DNA of 64,000 bases from Capra hircus (Eukaryota; Chordata; Mammalia; Artiodactyla; Bovidae), in assembly GCF_001704415.2 (NCBI RefSeq), contig NW_017189851.1, forward strand, positions 186,001 to 250,000. Reading direction: 5' to 3'. This document shows, piece by piece, positions 1 to 11,606 of the stretch. The notes beneath the pieces were generated by a model. That model had not been told where the DNA came from. It searched no databases and saw only the letters and a list, made by a program, of their open reading frames with translations. A program made the position numbers and the translations under genes. Numbering within the stretch: position 1 is the stretch's first letter; each line of letters starts with the position of its first letter.

Positions 1-661
1 TAAGATCATGGCATCCGGCCCCATCACTTCATGGGAAATAGATGGGGAAACAGTGGAAACAGTGTCAGACTTCATTTTGGGGGCTCCAAAATCACTGCAG
101 ATGGTGACTGCAGCCATGAAATTAAAAGACGCTTACTCCTTGGAAAGAAAGTTATGACCAACCTAGATAGCACATCAAAAGCAGAGACATTACTTTGCCG
201 ACTAAGGTCCGTCTAGTCAAGGCTATGGTTTTTCCTGTGGTCATGTATGGATGTGAGAGTTGGACTGTGAAGAAGGCTGAGCGCCGAAGAATTGATGCTT
301 TTGAACTGTGGTGTTGGAGAAGACTCTTGAGAGTCCCTTGGACTGCAAGGAGATCCAACCAGTCCATTCTGAAGGAGATCAGCCCTGGGATTTCTTTGGA
401 AGGAAAGATGCGAAAGCTGAAACTGCAGTACTTTGGCCACCTCATGCGAAGAGTTGACTCATTGGAAAAGACTCTGTTGCTGGGAGGCATTGGGGGCAGG
501 AGGAGAAGGGGATGACAGAGGATGAGATGGCTGGATGGCATCGCCGACTCGATGGATGTGAGTCTGAGTGAACTCCAGGAGCTGGTGATGGACAGAGGCC
601 TGGCGTGCTGCGATTCATGGGGCTGCAAAGAGTCGGACACGACTGAGCGACTGAACTGAAG
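1..661 (+). mobile_element. BovB (RTE) LINE, 3' fragment
   Basis: This is the 3' part of a BovB retrotransposon cut by the window edge. Frames at 31-216 and 195-515 read the segment after the reverse-transcriptase core (MVFPVVMYGCESW, then FELWCWRRLLRVPWTA), split by a frameshift. The element ends with the usual BovB 3' tail containing GAGTCGGACACGACTGAGCG near 631-650. It is dead as a coding unit. A closely similar copy lies at about 29717-30378. The family call rests on recognition of these conserved segments. Confidence 0.9.
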
Positions 662-1595
662 TGAAATAATACGCAGCTGAAGAAGAAATCACCAAAAAAT
701 TGTAGAAACTTCTTTGAACTGAAACAGGAAAATAAAACATATCAAAATGTTCAGCTTAAACCTAAAAAGGACTTAGAATGAACTTTATAGCAGTGAATCC
801 TATGTGAGAACAGGTATCAAAACAATACTTAAGTTTCAACTTGAAGAAAGTGAAAGAAAGAAATAGCAAAGGCAAGAAGGTGAAGGAAAGAAAGAGTCAG
901 AAGTCAGTGGAGAGGAAAGAGAATCCACAGAGAACAGCCCACGAGAGCAACGGAGGGCTCTTTGCATGACGGTCCCCCTCGCTGCGGGACCCAACCATCC
1001 CACTGCCGGGCCCTCACGCCAGAGAGAAAGCACACCTGTGACCAGGGCGCCGATATTCATAGCAGGCTTACGGTAACAGCCCAAACCTGGACTCAGCCCC
1101 TGACCATTCATGAGCTGGTGAGCAGATAAACCAACGGTGGGGCACATATACGATGGTGTTATGCGTGGAGATTAGTTTGTTGGAGCCCTAAGCTCCAATG
1201 TTGGAATGTGACTCGAGCTGAAGATGGGGTCTTTAAAGAGGTTATTAGAATGGGCCCTGAGTAAGACTAGCGTCGTGATAAGGAAATGAAACTCGGACAC
1301 AGACGCGTACAGAGGGAAGGACGCGTGAGGAGAAGCACCGTCCACAGACCAAGGAGAGCAGCTCAGAAGAACCCACCAACACCCTGGCCTCAGACTTCTG
1401 GCCTCCAGAACCAGGGGACACGGCACGTCTGCTGCCTGAGCCACCAAACCCGTGGCATCTCCACAGGGCAGCCCAGCAGCCTAAAGCGGGTGGGGTCTCA
1501 TTCAGCAGTCAAAAGGAGCAGGCTGCTGACGCACGTCAGGACACGGACGTAAGAGCATCACGCTGAGTGACACAGATCAGAAGCAGAATCACATG
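662..1595. other. intergenic, no gene seen
   Basis: This stretch is AT-richer at its left end and mixed at its right end. No conserved coding pattern, splice-supported exon or recognisable repeat was found. Short open frames here lack any family resemblance. Confidence 0.5.
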
Positions 1596-1597
1596 CA

Positions 1598-1728
1598 TGG
1601 GGCGTCCCTGGTGGCCCAGCGGCTGAGACTCTGCGCTCGGTCCCTGGTCGGGAGCTAGATCCCACGTGCCACGAGTCTGCATGCCACAAGCAAAGACCTG
1701 GTGCAAATAAAGAAGTATTTTTAAAAAT
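1598..1728 (+). mobile_element. tRNA-derived SINE (CHR-type)
   Basis: The sequence starts with the 'cgtccctggtggcccagcgg' head typical of artiodactyl tRNA-Glu-derived SINEs. It continues through a degenerate B box (ggtcgggagctagatccc) and ends in an A-rich tail (aataaagaagtatttttaaaaa). It is moderately diverged. Confidence 0.75.
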
Positions 1729-1956
1729 CACATATGTAATTCCATGTGACATTCTCCAAAAGGCAAAATTATTTTGGTTGCCAAGTGGACAGGTGGGGAA
1801 GATGGACTGAAAAGGGGCATGAAGGGACTTTCTGGGTGATGCGGAAGTGCTGTCCTGGCTGTGGTGCTCACACAGCGGCATGCATGTGCCAAACTCACCA
1901 AGTCCCACATGCATAAAATTGGAGCACTCTTCCTGTGTATAATCATACCTCAGGAA

Positions 1957-2487
1957 GTCTGACCAAGAAGGCGGCCCGCCAAAGAATCAGTGCTTTCAAC
2001 CGTGGTGTTGGAGAAGACTCGAGAGCCCCATGGACTGCAAGGAGATCCAACCAGTCACTCGTAAAGGAAATCAACCCTGAATATTCATTATAAGGACTGA
2101 TATTGAAGCTCTGATACTTTGGAAAAACTAGAGATCTCTTTAAGAATATTAGAGATACCAAGGGAACATTTCACGGAATGTTCCAACCAGCTCACCCTAA
2201 AGGAAATCAGTCCTGAATATTCACTGGAAGGACGGATGCTGAAGTTGAAACTCCAATACTTTGGCCACCTGATGTGAAGAACTCACTTCTTGGAAAAGAC
2301 CCTGATGCTGGGAAAGATTTAAGACGGGAGGAGAAAGGGACGACAGAGAATGAGATGGCTGGATGGCATCACCGACTCAATGGAGTTTGAGTAAGCTCCG
2401 GGAGTTGGTGACGGACAGGGAGGCTGGGCGTGCTGCAGTCCATGGGGTCGCAAAGAGTAGGACAGGACTGAGCGTCTGAACTGATTT
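1957..2487 (+). mobile_element. BovB LINE fragment with internal duplication
   Basis: This is a BovB 3' segment. A block near 2064-2100 (aaggaaatcaaccctgaatattca) is repeated in diverged form near 2201-2240. The segment then runs into the BovB 3' end (gatggctggatggcatcac, then gggtcgcaaagagtaggac). It carries many frameshifts and stops. The repeated block suggests an internal duplication or two overlapping insertions. Confidence 0.8.
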
Positions 2488-4063
2488 CATGCAAAAACAG
2501 GCACAATAACGGACAGAACCAGCAAGGCTCTAGGAGACGCGGAAGAGGTCACGCGGGGGCAGCGCTGCCCGGAACTGCACAGACAGTACTCCATGGCCGG
2601 GCCGTCCACGGCGGCGTGCGCACTCACCCAGTGCCAGACGGCCCAGCGCGCGGGGCCTCGGGAAGCATCGCTGCAGACTCGAGGAGGTGACGCAACTCCA
2701 GCCGAGCTACTTCAGATCCTGAGAGACGCTGCTGCGCACTCGCTATGTCAGCAACTTCGGAGAAGTGAGCAGTGGCCACAGGACTGGAAAAGGTCAGTTA
2801 TCATTCCAATCCTAAAGCAGGGCAATGTCCAAGAATGTTCAAACTACCGCACAATTGCACTCCTTTCACAAGCTAGCAAGGTAATTGTCAAAATCCTTCA
2901 AGGCAGGCTTCAACAGTATGTGAACCGAGAACCTCCAGATGTACAAGCTCAGTTTAGAAAAGGCAGAGGAATCAGAGATCAAACTGCCAACTTCACTGGA
3001 CCACAGAAAAAGCAAGAGTCCAAAAACACCTGCTCCTGCTTCACTGACGACGCTAATGCCTGTGACTGTGTGGATCACAGCAAACTATGGAAAATCTTAA
3101 ACAGATGGAAATGCCAGACCACCTCAGGTGGTCTCTCCTGAGAAACCTGTATGCAGGTCAAGAAGCAACAGTCAGAACCTTACATGGAGCAATGGACTGG
3201 TTCAAAGTTGGAAAGGGAGAGCAGCAAGGGTGTATATTTTCACCCTGCTTATTTAGCTTACATGCAGAGGACATTGTGAGGAATGCTGGGCTAGATGGAT
3301 CTCAAGCTGGTATCCAGACTGCTGGCAGAAATAGCAACAATCTCAGATATGCAGATGATAACTCTATTGGCAGGAAACAAAGAGGAACTAAAGAACCTCT
3401 TGATGAAGTTGAAAGAGGAGTGAAAAAGCTGGTTTAAAACTCAAGATTCAAAAAACTAAGATCACGGCATCCAGTCCCATGACTTCACGGGAAATAGATG
3501 GGGAAACAGTGGAAACAGTGTCAGACTTTATTTGGGGGGCTCCAAAATCACTGCAGATGGTGACTGCAGCCATGAAATCAAAAGACAGTTGCTCCTTGGA
3601 AGAAAAGCTATGGCCAGCCTAGGCAGTGTATTAAAAAGCAGAGACGTTACTTTGCTGACGAAGGTCCGCGTAATCAAAGTTATGGTTTTTCCAGTAGTCA
3701 TGTGTGGATGTGAGAGCTGAGCATTAAGAAGGCTGAGCACAGAAGGACTGATGCTTTTGAACTGTGGTGGTGAGGACTCCAACCCTGAATATTCGTTGGA
3801 AGGACTGATGCTAAAGCTGAAGCTCCACTACTTTGGTCACCTGATGCAAAGAACTGACTCACTGGAAAAGACCCTGAGGCTGGGAGAGATTGAAAGCAGG
3901 AGAAGGGGACGACAGAGGATGAGATGGTTGGATGGCATCACCGACTCAGTGGACATGAATCTAAGCACACTCCAGGAGACGGTGAGGCACAGGAGAGGCT
4001 GGCGTGCTGCGGTCCACGGGGTTGCTGAGTAGGATGTGTCTCAGCGACTGCACAGCAACAAGC
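2488..4063 (+). mobile_element. BovB LINE fragment with decayed reverse transcriptase
   Basis: This longer BovB copy covers the reverse-transcriptase core to the 3' end. Frame 2593-3141 reads WPQDWKRSVIIPILKQGN and a degenerate 'FTDDANACDCVDHSKLW' palm segment. Frame 3087-3437 reads QQGCIFSPCLFSLHAED and the catalytic YADD at 3348-3359, shifted relative to the first frame. The part after the palm (MVFPVVMCGCES) ends at a stop. The 3' end sits near 4040-4063. The copy is 5' truncated and frameshifted, hence inactive. Confidence 0.88.
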
Positions 4064-5089
4064 CTGATGGACTTCAGGGAGACAAGAAGGTGGGGTGAGG
4101 ACGCACGCTGAGCCCGAGGTGCTCAGGGGAGAAGCGAGACGGTGCCGGCGGAGAGGAGGCGAAAGGGGCAGAAACAAGATCTCAGACCGCGAAGCTGCTA
4201 ACAGAGCTCTCAGCGGCCACGTGGCTTCAGTGCGGGGGTGGCCACAGGCAAGAGCAGCATCGGAGCCACGCTGAGGCCTCAATGGGACACTCCCAACCTA
4301 CCTGCCCACATCCGGTGCGTCTTCATTTTGCAGGGCAGGGAGCAAAAGGGTGTGGAATCAAAGGCAGACTTGGTAATGCAACCGCAGAGGAGTCAGAACA
4401 GACCACGCGGGATGTCCCAGCAGGGAAGAACCCTCGCCACAGCACGAGACTGCTGGGGGAGGAGAGCACTTCAGAGAGAGGACCAGGGAGTCAAAGCCCT
4501 GGGAAGCTGGTGTTTCAGGATTAACATCTGCACAAGAAGGGGAGTGCCTCCGAGGTGGCACTCTCAAAACACACCCCGCTTTTTCCTCCATTTCAAGGTT
4601 AGCTGCAGACATCAGAATATCTCAGCCTACATTCTTCAGCCTGTACTTATCATGGATGTTCTCTACACAATCACAGTACCATCATCACACCCACGAAGTT
4701 AAAGACTGACACAGCGCGACCTGAAATACGTCTGCAAATGCCTCTGACAGGATTTTTGGGTCTGTGACCCACTAAGGACCATGGACCTATCTCACGTGCT
4801 CGTCATGTCTCCTGAGTGTTTTACAGAACATTCTAACATTACAGAAGCTGGGCCTGTCTCACCATACGTGTTTTACAGTCATTTTCTACCTTTCAAGTGA
4901 CAGGTTAACAGAATTACCAAGTCCTAAAAATGACAAAGGACTCTCAACTCTCCAAGCCTTTCACCCATACTGTCTCTATCAACTGCACCTTTCTGAACAC
5001 TGGGAAGGACAGACAGGGGTAGGTGGTGGAACAAAATGATGAGCAAAAACCCAAAGTCTGTAAAAGGAGTGATTTGTGCTGCACTCAGC
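4064..5089. other. intergenic, no gene seen
   Basis: No recognisable gene or repeat was identified here. Open frames such as 4238-4702 on the plus strand show no family resemblance and no splice context. Confidence 0.45.
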
Positions 5090-5230
5090 TGCAGAAGTGG
5101 AGAAGGCAACGGCCCCCCACTCCAGTACTCCTGCCTGGAGAATCCCAGGGACGGGGGAGCCTGGTGGGCTGCCATCTATGGGGTCACACAGAGTCGGACG
5201 CGACTGTAGTGACTTAGCAGCAGCAGCTGC
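5090..5230 (+). mobile_element. Bov-A/Bov-tA SINE
   Basis: The characteristic 'gtggagaaggcaacggcccccactccagtactcctgcctggagaatccc' region is followed by 'gagcctggtgggctgcc' and 'cagagtcggacgcgactg', the standard Bov-A monomer. It ends in a short CAG-rich tail. The plus orientation is by resemblance to the BovB 3' tail. Confidence 0.85.
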
Positions 5231-5833
5231 AAAAGCAGCCCCAAGGCCAACTCCCTTCAGAGCCCCCAAAGCCTCCGTAATTCCACATTTTTCCACGAAG
5301 GCCTTGTGTCAGGAACTGGGTACAGAGAAAAAGCATATCAGGACACACACTCTACCGTCACTCTGACCCCCAGGGCTGCAACCCAACCCTCCCATCAGCT
5401 GTTCCACATCTTCCTACCTAACTTACTCCCAGGAAACGCCCCGAAACAAGGATGAACCGCAGCAAGCATCCCATGGGCCTGTGTGTGGAGATGAGCCAAG
5501 TGGTCTCACGGGAGCTGCGACCCACTAGGTGTGTGTGGCACTAAAACCGCCACCGAGCGCTCCTGGCACAGTGCTGGGCACACAGCAGTCCCGAGCGACG
5601 GACCGCGGCTGGGCTGTGCCAGGCTGGAAGCGACACTCGCCTGGAGGGCGCACTCGGGCGTCACCGGACCTGTCCCCCCACCACCCGGGCCCAGAGCCTC
5701 CTGAGGACTGGAGCACAGACACCCAGATCGGGGGCCCTGGATGACCAACGGCCTGGATGATGGAAGGACGATGCCAACCCTCCTCATAAAAAACGAGATG
5801 TTCAAAACAAGGAAAAGACAAGACAGCCACTCA
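5231..5833. other. intergenic or intronic, no gene seen
   Basis: This stretch is unique-looking and GC-moderate, with no recognised coding pattern. If the candidate minus-strand exon at 5835-5905 is real, this would be its downstream intron. Confidence 0.35.
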
Positions 5834-5834
5834 C

Positions 5835-5905
5835 CTCGGGCCTGGCCTCCGGGAGACCCTGAGGCAGTGCGTCTGCTGGAATCTCTCTGAGGGGACGAGC
5901 AGGCT
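5835..5905 (-). other. candidate noncoding or coding exon of an unidentified minus-strand transcript
   Basis: Read on the minus strand, a good acceptor (TTTCCAG, before 5905) and a strong donor (CCGAG then GTGAGTGG, after 5835) bracket 71 bases. A second strong donor (GTAAGT) lies upstream at 6050, consistent with a first exon inside the CpG island. I do not recognise the product in any frame. The evidence is splice motifs and context only. Confidence 0.25.
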
Positions 5906-6050
5906 CTGGAAAGGACGAATGAGTCAACGGGGCACCGCGCACCCCCGCACAGGGACAATCAAGGGCGGGCAGAGGCGAGCCCCAGCTTCGGCACAGCCAG
6001 AAGGGACCTGGGGCTAACCTGCTCTCCGGCGTCTCGGCCACCCCACTTAC

Positions 6051-6715
6051 GGAGGAAACGCGCCGCCGTCCCCGTGCCCGTGCCCACCGCGAGGCGGCGG
6101 CGGCGGCCTGACTCCGGGGCGCTTCCGCGAACCCCGCCCGCCCTCCCCGGTGCAAACCCAGGCCCGCGGCGGACGGGCCAACCGTACCCGCCCCCCGGGT
6201 CTCCGCGGTGTCCATGGCGCCCTCCCTCGACGGCCGCCCCGGCTGGGGCCGGGGACGCTCGCGCAGCCCCGCGGGGTCGGCCGCGCGCCCCGGGTCGGCG
6301 TCAGGCGGGCTCCGCAGGCGCCGGGCGCGTCCGGCGGCGCCCCCGCCCCATGGCGCGCCGCGCCAGCCCGTCAGCCACGCCTCCCGGGTCCGCGCGGGCC
6401 GACAGGGCTCGGGCTCGGCCGCCCCGAGCTGAGGGTCGCGAGGGTGGCACAAAGGCGAGGGGCGGACGGGCGGACCCGCGAAGGGCAGAACGCCGAGCCG
6501 ACCCGCCTCCCACGGAGAGCGCGGCCGCCACAAAGCAACGCGCGCGCGGCGCTGCGGGGTGCGCGCATGCGCGGGAAGCGCGCAGCACTCCCAGGAGCCT
6601 TTGCGCCGCGCCCGGGCGGCGGGGCCGGAGCCGCTGACGTGCGTGCCGCACAGCCTTCTGGGAAGCGTAGTTACGGGCCCAGGAACGCTGCGCCCGGCCC
6701 CGCCCCCCTCCCCCT
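6051..6715. promoter_or_regulatory. orphan CpG island promoter with NRF1 and ZNF143-type sites
   Basis: This block is very GC-rich and dense in CpG. It contains a perfect NRF1 palindrome, GCGCATGCGC, at 6563-6572. A ZNF143/STAF-like element lies at about 6653-6672; read on the minus strand it is ACTACGCTTCCCAGAAGGC. On the minus strand a GTAAGT donor at 6050 follows the island, suggesting a transcript heading left. No protein could be assigned. It could drive an lncRNA or the first exon of a gene lying beyond the left edge. Confidence 0.5.
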
Positions 6716-6991
6716 GCTGCCGCTGCTGCTGAGTCGCGTCAGTCGTGTCCGACTCTGTGCGGCCCCATAGACGGCAGCCCACCAGGCTCCCCCGTCCCTG
6801 GGATCCTCCAGGCAAGAACACTGGAGTGCGTTGCCATGTCCTTCTCCAATGCATGAAAGTGAAGAGTGAAAGTGAAGTCACTGAGTCGTGTCCAACTCTC
6901 AGCGACCCCGTGGACTGCAGCCCACCAGGCTCCTCCGTCCATGGGATTTTCCAGGCAAGAGCACTGGAGTGGGCTGCCATTGCCTTCTCCT
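6714..6991 (-). mobile_element. Bov-A2 dimeric SINE
   Basis: Two Bov-A monomers lie head-to-tail in reverse orientation (6714-about 6862 and about 6863-6991). Each carries 'cagtcgtgtccgactc' or its variant and 'ccaccaggctcc..cgtcc', and each ends in 'gccattgccttctcc' or similar. They are joined by the 'gcatgaaagtgaagagtgaaagtgaa' linker, the signature of Bov-A2. The element abuts the orphan CpG island. Confidence 0.85.
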
Positions 6992-7025
6992 CTCTCCCCC
7001 TAGGCTGCGGAAATCACCTGCATCT

Positions 7026-7026
<1 letters not shown>

Positions 7027-7056
<30 letters not shown>

Positions 7057-7290
7057 GTGTGTACATGATGTGTGCTATATGTGCGGGGGGTGGGGGGGGG
7101 GGGGGGGGGGGGGGGGTGGTGGTACATGATGTGTGCTATATGTGCGGGGTGTGTGTGTGTGTGGTGTGTGTGTCTGCGTGCGGTGTGTACTTGCGGTCTC
7201 TGTGTGTGACATTGTGTTGTTTGTATATGGTGTGTGTGGGGTGCATGTGTGGGGTGTGGGGTGTGTGTGGTGTGTGTCCGTGTGCGCCCT
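7027..7290 (+). repeat. GT/G-rich low-complexity tract with poly-G run
   Basis: A (TG)n run starts at about 7027. An imperfect duplication of 'tacatgatgtgtgctatatgtgcggg' follows (about 7062-7087 and 7122-7147), separated by an almost pure run of about 25 G residues at about 7092-7116. Further GT-rich sequence continues to about 7290. The G run can form G-quadruplex DNA and its length is likely polymorphic or misassembled. Confidence 0.85.
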
Positions 7291-10200
7291 GGCGCGTGAG
7301 CGTGGAGAGTTCCGGCTGGACGGCCTCTGAGTGGGGCTGACGCGGCTCCAGGGCGCCTTGCCCGGGGCCACCGGATCGGGAGGGCAGCGCGCGCTTCTGA
7401 TGGGGCCTGGGGGGCGTGGCCGCCTGGCCGTCCGCGTGGAGACCCCGCGCCGGGGGGCCGGGAGCTCTGGGGCTCCGCCGCCGCTGGGCCCGGCTGGGAG
7501 CCGCCCCGTGGGGGCCGGGTGCTGCGCGCGCGGGGCCGCTCCGGGAGGACCGAGCGCCCGGGGCTGGCCCGGGGCGCAGGCCGGGGCCTCCAGGACGTCA
7601 GGCTTCCCCGCGATGGAGGAGCTCGCCCGGGCGTCTGAAGAGGCCGCGGTGGTCGTGTGGGTCCGGGCCCTCGCCCTGCGGGGTGTGGCGCCGCCTCGGG
7701 GCGCGCAGTGCCGCCGGCGGCGAGTCCTCGGCCGCCCGCCTGGGCTGGAGTCGGTTCCCGGGGGGAGGCTCCGAGCAGGTGGGCGCAGGAGGGCGGTGCT
7801 GTCTGCAGGGAAGGGAGAAGAGCAAAGAGGCGCGGGCGCGAGCGGGCCTTGCTCCTCAGGCAGAAACACGCGGAGGCCCCTCTTCACACCTTCCTGGGGG
7901 GCGGCGTGACCTGAGGCTCCGGGGGCAGCTCACACCGGCCCGGGGGCAGGACGCTCCTGGCACGGGGAGCGGGCAGGCAAGTCCCTGGGGCGGGCCGAAC
8001 CGAGCCTGGGCTTTGTGCAGGGGGCGGGCAGCTCTTGGGTTGGAGGGTGCGGGCAGAGGGGCGGTGCAACCGTCCCACCCGAGGGGTCGGGCCGAAGCAG
8101 AGGCCTGGAGCAGTGGGCCCGGTGGAGGCTCTGGGGCGGCCCACAGGGCGTGAGCGGAGTGGCACGGCCAGCCTGTTGGTGCGGGGAGATCCTATGGGGA
8201 CAGATGGTGACCCCCGGCCATGGGGCGAGGTCAGAGCCACTCCAGGCCAGACAGTGAGGGCCGCGGACGCCAGGGCCAGGCCGGCCAAGGTCAGCGCTGG
8301 GTGGTGAGTTGCTCCCTGTAGAGCCAGCTGACCCAGGGCGGCTCCCAGGGGATGCCGGGGCAACCAGGGCCTCCAGGAGGCCAGGGCCCAGTCCCAGGGC
8401 CTGGTGGGCAGGGGGCGTTCCGAGGCACACTGGGCCGGGTCCCGCCCCCACAGGAAGCCCCGTTCCTGCCCTGGGACCCTGGGCAAGTCACTCCCCCTCT
8501 GACCCTGTCTTTAAAGGAGGTGCTGGTCTTGGAGGGGGCGGCCCTCGGGCCTCAGGCATCCTGGGCTCCGACGTGGGTGGGGGGTGGGAGAGACAGGCCA
8601 GGCCCCAGGGAGCACCCATGGCCTGTGAGGCAGGATGAAGCGGCCTCCTGTGTGCGTGCTGGGTCGAGCCAGACCTGCAGCTAAGCCTGCCGAGGCCCCG
8701 CCCCGCGATCTGCACGCTGGGTACTGCAGGGCACCACAGCCTTGCCTTCCCTCCTTGGAGGGCCCTTGGTCCAGACCTCGCCCAGCCGGCCTCACTTGCT
8801 CACCCTCCAGAATTCCCAGATGGAGAGTGCCAACCCCGCCTAGAGCCCGGCCCACACTGTGCCCTCCAAGACCAGCTCAGAGACCACCCCCCACGGTGGG
8901 TGCCCTGCTCAGAGGTCCTGTCCCCCTCGGGCCCCTGTGCCGTGTCCCCGCCGGCTTCAGGACCGCCTGCCTTACCGCGTACACCGGCTCTGCTGAGAAG
9001 CGTTCAGGCACCCCCTCTCTGCCTCCTAGCAGAGGCACCTGCACCTCAGATACTGGCCTGAGGACCTTGACGTTACAGCCCCGTGGCTGCCCCCCCCACC
9101 CCGGCCACCAGAACTCTGCCAGCATGCGACACCCCCCTGGCTTCTGAGCACCCTCGGACCCCGGGAAAGAAAACCTCCAGGCTGGGTGGCCGCTCTGAAA
9201 ACAGCACGGTGAGGAGGGGGACGGACCACAGGGAAATCCCAGGGCATGACGGCCCCCCTCTCTGCACGGAGAACCCCAGAGCCCTCTCTGCTCCAAGCTA
9301 ATGGGCAGCTACTCGCCCGCCGGGCCCGGTGGGAGGGCCAGTGAGGCCGAGCCGGGCTGGGGACACCCGAGCTGGTGGCTGCCCACGGACATGGCTGGCC
9401 TGGCCCTGGCACTCGGCCGGGGACGCAGTGGGGCACAAGCTGGGCCTGTCAGCACCTCGGTGCAGGGACCCCCCCTTCCCCGGGCAGGCCCCGCCCTGAG
9501 GAGCTCCTGGGAGGAACTGGAGAGCAGGCCTGGGTGTGGCCCCCGCCCCGAGCTCTGTCCCCCGCAGGGAAGACAACAGTGGGCACAGCCTCTTCTGGGC
9601 GCCCCGGCCCGCCCCTTGCCCCAGGCCTTGCCTTCACCCTGGCCCTGCACCTATGGAGCCCGGGCTAGGGTCTGCACAACTGGCTTCCTGACTCTGAACA
9701 CAGCCTCTGGGGATCAGAGCTGTGCTGACCACCTGGCCTGTTCACCTTGGCCGACACCTCTGCGACCTCCCAGGACCCACGGGTCCCCCAGGGCCTCTCC
9801 TCCCGTCTGTCTTGGCACCTGTCACACCCAATCCGCTGGCCTCTGTCTGCCCAGGGCCCAGGCCGCCCACCCTCGCCCCTCACGGCTCTCACATTCCCAC
9901 CTGCCGGTCAGCAATCCTGGAGTCTCCCCCACGCCAGCTCACACCCTCAGGGCCTCCCTGCGGCCCCCTCCTGGGGATCTGAGGGCCTCCTGGGTGCCAC
10001 GGGCGAGATTGAGAGGGCAAAGGCCTGGGTCACACCAGCCGGGCTTGGCGGGCCTGGGGACGCCATCCAGGGCTCCTGTGTCAGCCTTATTTTAATTACG
10101 GAGAGGAGGTTAGGGGGGTATGGTTAACGAGGCTCCAGGGAGCAGCTGGGCCAGATGCTGGGTGTCCCCGGGGGGCGGGGTGACTCAGCAGGAAGAAGGG

Positions 10201-11606
10201 GCTGGGGGGCGGACCCAGGGCAAGATTCTCCCCTCCCCCTGTACCTTCCAGGGTGACAGGCTCCAACAGATGGGCCAATGAGTGAATGAGAGGGTGACCT
10301 GGGCCCAGGGCTGCCCATGGATGGGGTCGACTGCACCCCCAGTCAGACACACACAAGCGCAGAGCTGCAGAGAGTCCCTGGGGGCGGCGGGAACACAGGA
10401 TCCAGCGGCTGTCTTGCCATCTCCCTTCCGCGTCCCGCCTGGGTCCTCGCCAGGCCCTCCCCGCCCACAACTTGCCAGGGCGGCCCCAGGGCACCCACAG
10501 CCCTAACGAGTCCCTTGGTGCCTGAGCACAACGTGGCCCGGGGCCCACGGTGCCCTGTCCGTGGCCCAGGGGTGGGCAGGCAGAATGGTGGGGATGCCAC
10601 AGCAACAGAGAATGGAGGGGCGCAGTGGCGAGGAAGTGAGGGATGGGGAGCCAGCAGGGGCCGTGAGGTGCCCGCTGGCCACGGGTAGCCCCACCTGGCA
10701 CCCTCAGCCCCAGGTGCATTCAGCCAAGGGCCCCATCTGAGGACATCCAGCCCGCTCAGCACCACGGGGCCGTGCTGGGGACCCTGCTGTGGATAGAGGC
10801 GAACAGAACAGAGCCGCTTCACTGTGACTGCCAGGGTGCCGTGGGGGAGGGCCCCGAGAGACCCGGTGCGGGGAGCTGGTCAAGGAAGGTTGCCCTGCCC
10901 CCAGCAGGATGCGTTGGGGCAGCCAGGAGAGGGGGGCCCTGGGGTTCCCCCCAGGCAGGCGACGCAAAGGCCTAGGGGGTGGAGAGGGCCGCTAGGAGGA
11001 GGAGGATGGGACCAGCGCACAGACAGCGAGAGATGGCGCGACCTCCGGCAGCCCCCCCGCAGGCGGGGGCCCAGCAGAGCGCACCAGGGACCCTGCGGAG
11101 CTCGAAGGCTGGGGCGGCAGTTCACTGGAGTGAGGGGGTTCCAGATAGAGCCCGGACCTGGTGTGGGAGGAGGGGCTTCGGCCAGTGGGCGGGGCTGGGG
11201 GCCCGGACCGCACTTGCCTTCCTGCCCGGACTGGGCCGAGACGGTGGCTTTGAGCAGAGGATGTGAGCCCGGTTCCCCGCGTGGCTTTGGGGGTCTCCAC
11301 GTCCCCATCGCCTCTGCCTGGCGCCTGTCCAGGCCCCTGTGGGGACCCACTGGCAGCGTGGCCTCGCGGGCAAGCCCTGCACGCTTATACCCGCGGCGCT
11401 GTTCCCCTGGCTCCTTGGGTTTCAGGCCTGCCGGGGTTCCCCGGGCCCCAGGCCGGATCCCCCGAGGCTTACGGTCGTTCCCACAGCCGTCCCCCCGGGG
11501 CCCTCTCCACGGAGCGTCGCCCGGGCCCCACTGGTCGCTAGGCTGCAGGCTGGGGCTCAGGCCCGGCCGGGCTCTAGAAGCGGCGGTGGAGGCGGCAGCC
11601 AAGCGG
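7291..11606. other. GC-rich intergenic stretch, no gene established
   Basis: GC-rich sequence with long spurious open frames in both directions. 7330-7900 is CpG-rich and may be a second island. No conserved domain, credible start or splice-supported exon was recognised. The open frame that runs into FAM246 from 10824 is treated as upstream, since resemblance to the family begins only at 11607. Confidence 0.4.

Noticed and set aside
2593..3437. Reverse transcriptase as a functional gene
   Set aside because: Frameshifted, 5' truncated BovB copy with no full ORF, despite an intact YADD.
5802..6980. 392-codon minus-strand open frame over the orphan CpG island
   Set aside because: It runs through a Bov-A2 SINE and GC-rich promoter DNA, and shows no family resemblance. 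It is open by base composition.
10824..11606. Upstream in-frame extension of the FAM246-like frame (261 extra codons)
   Set aside because: Resemblance to the family starts at 11607. The extension is low-complexity GC-rich sequence.
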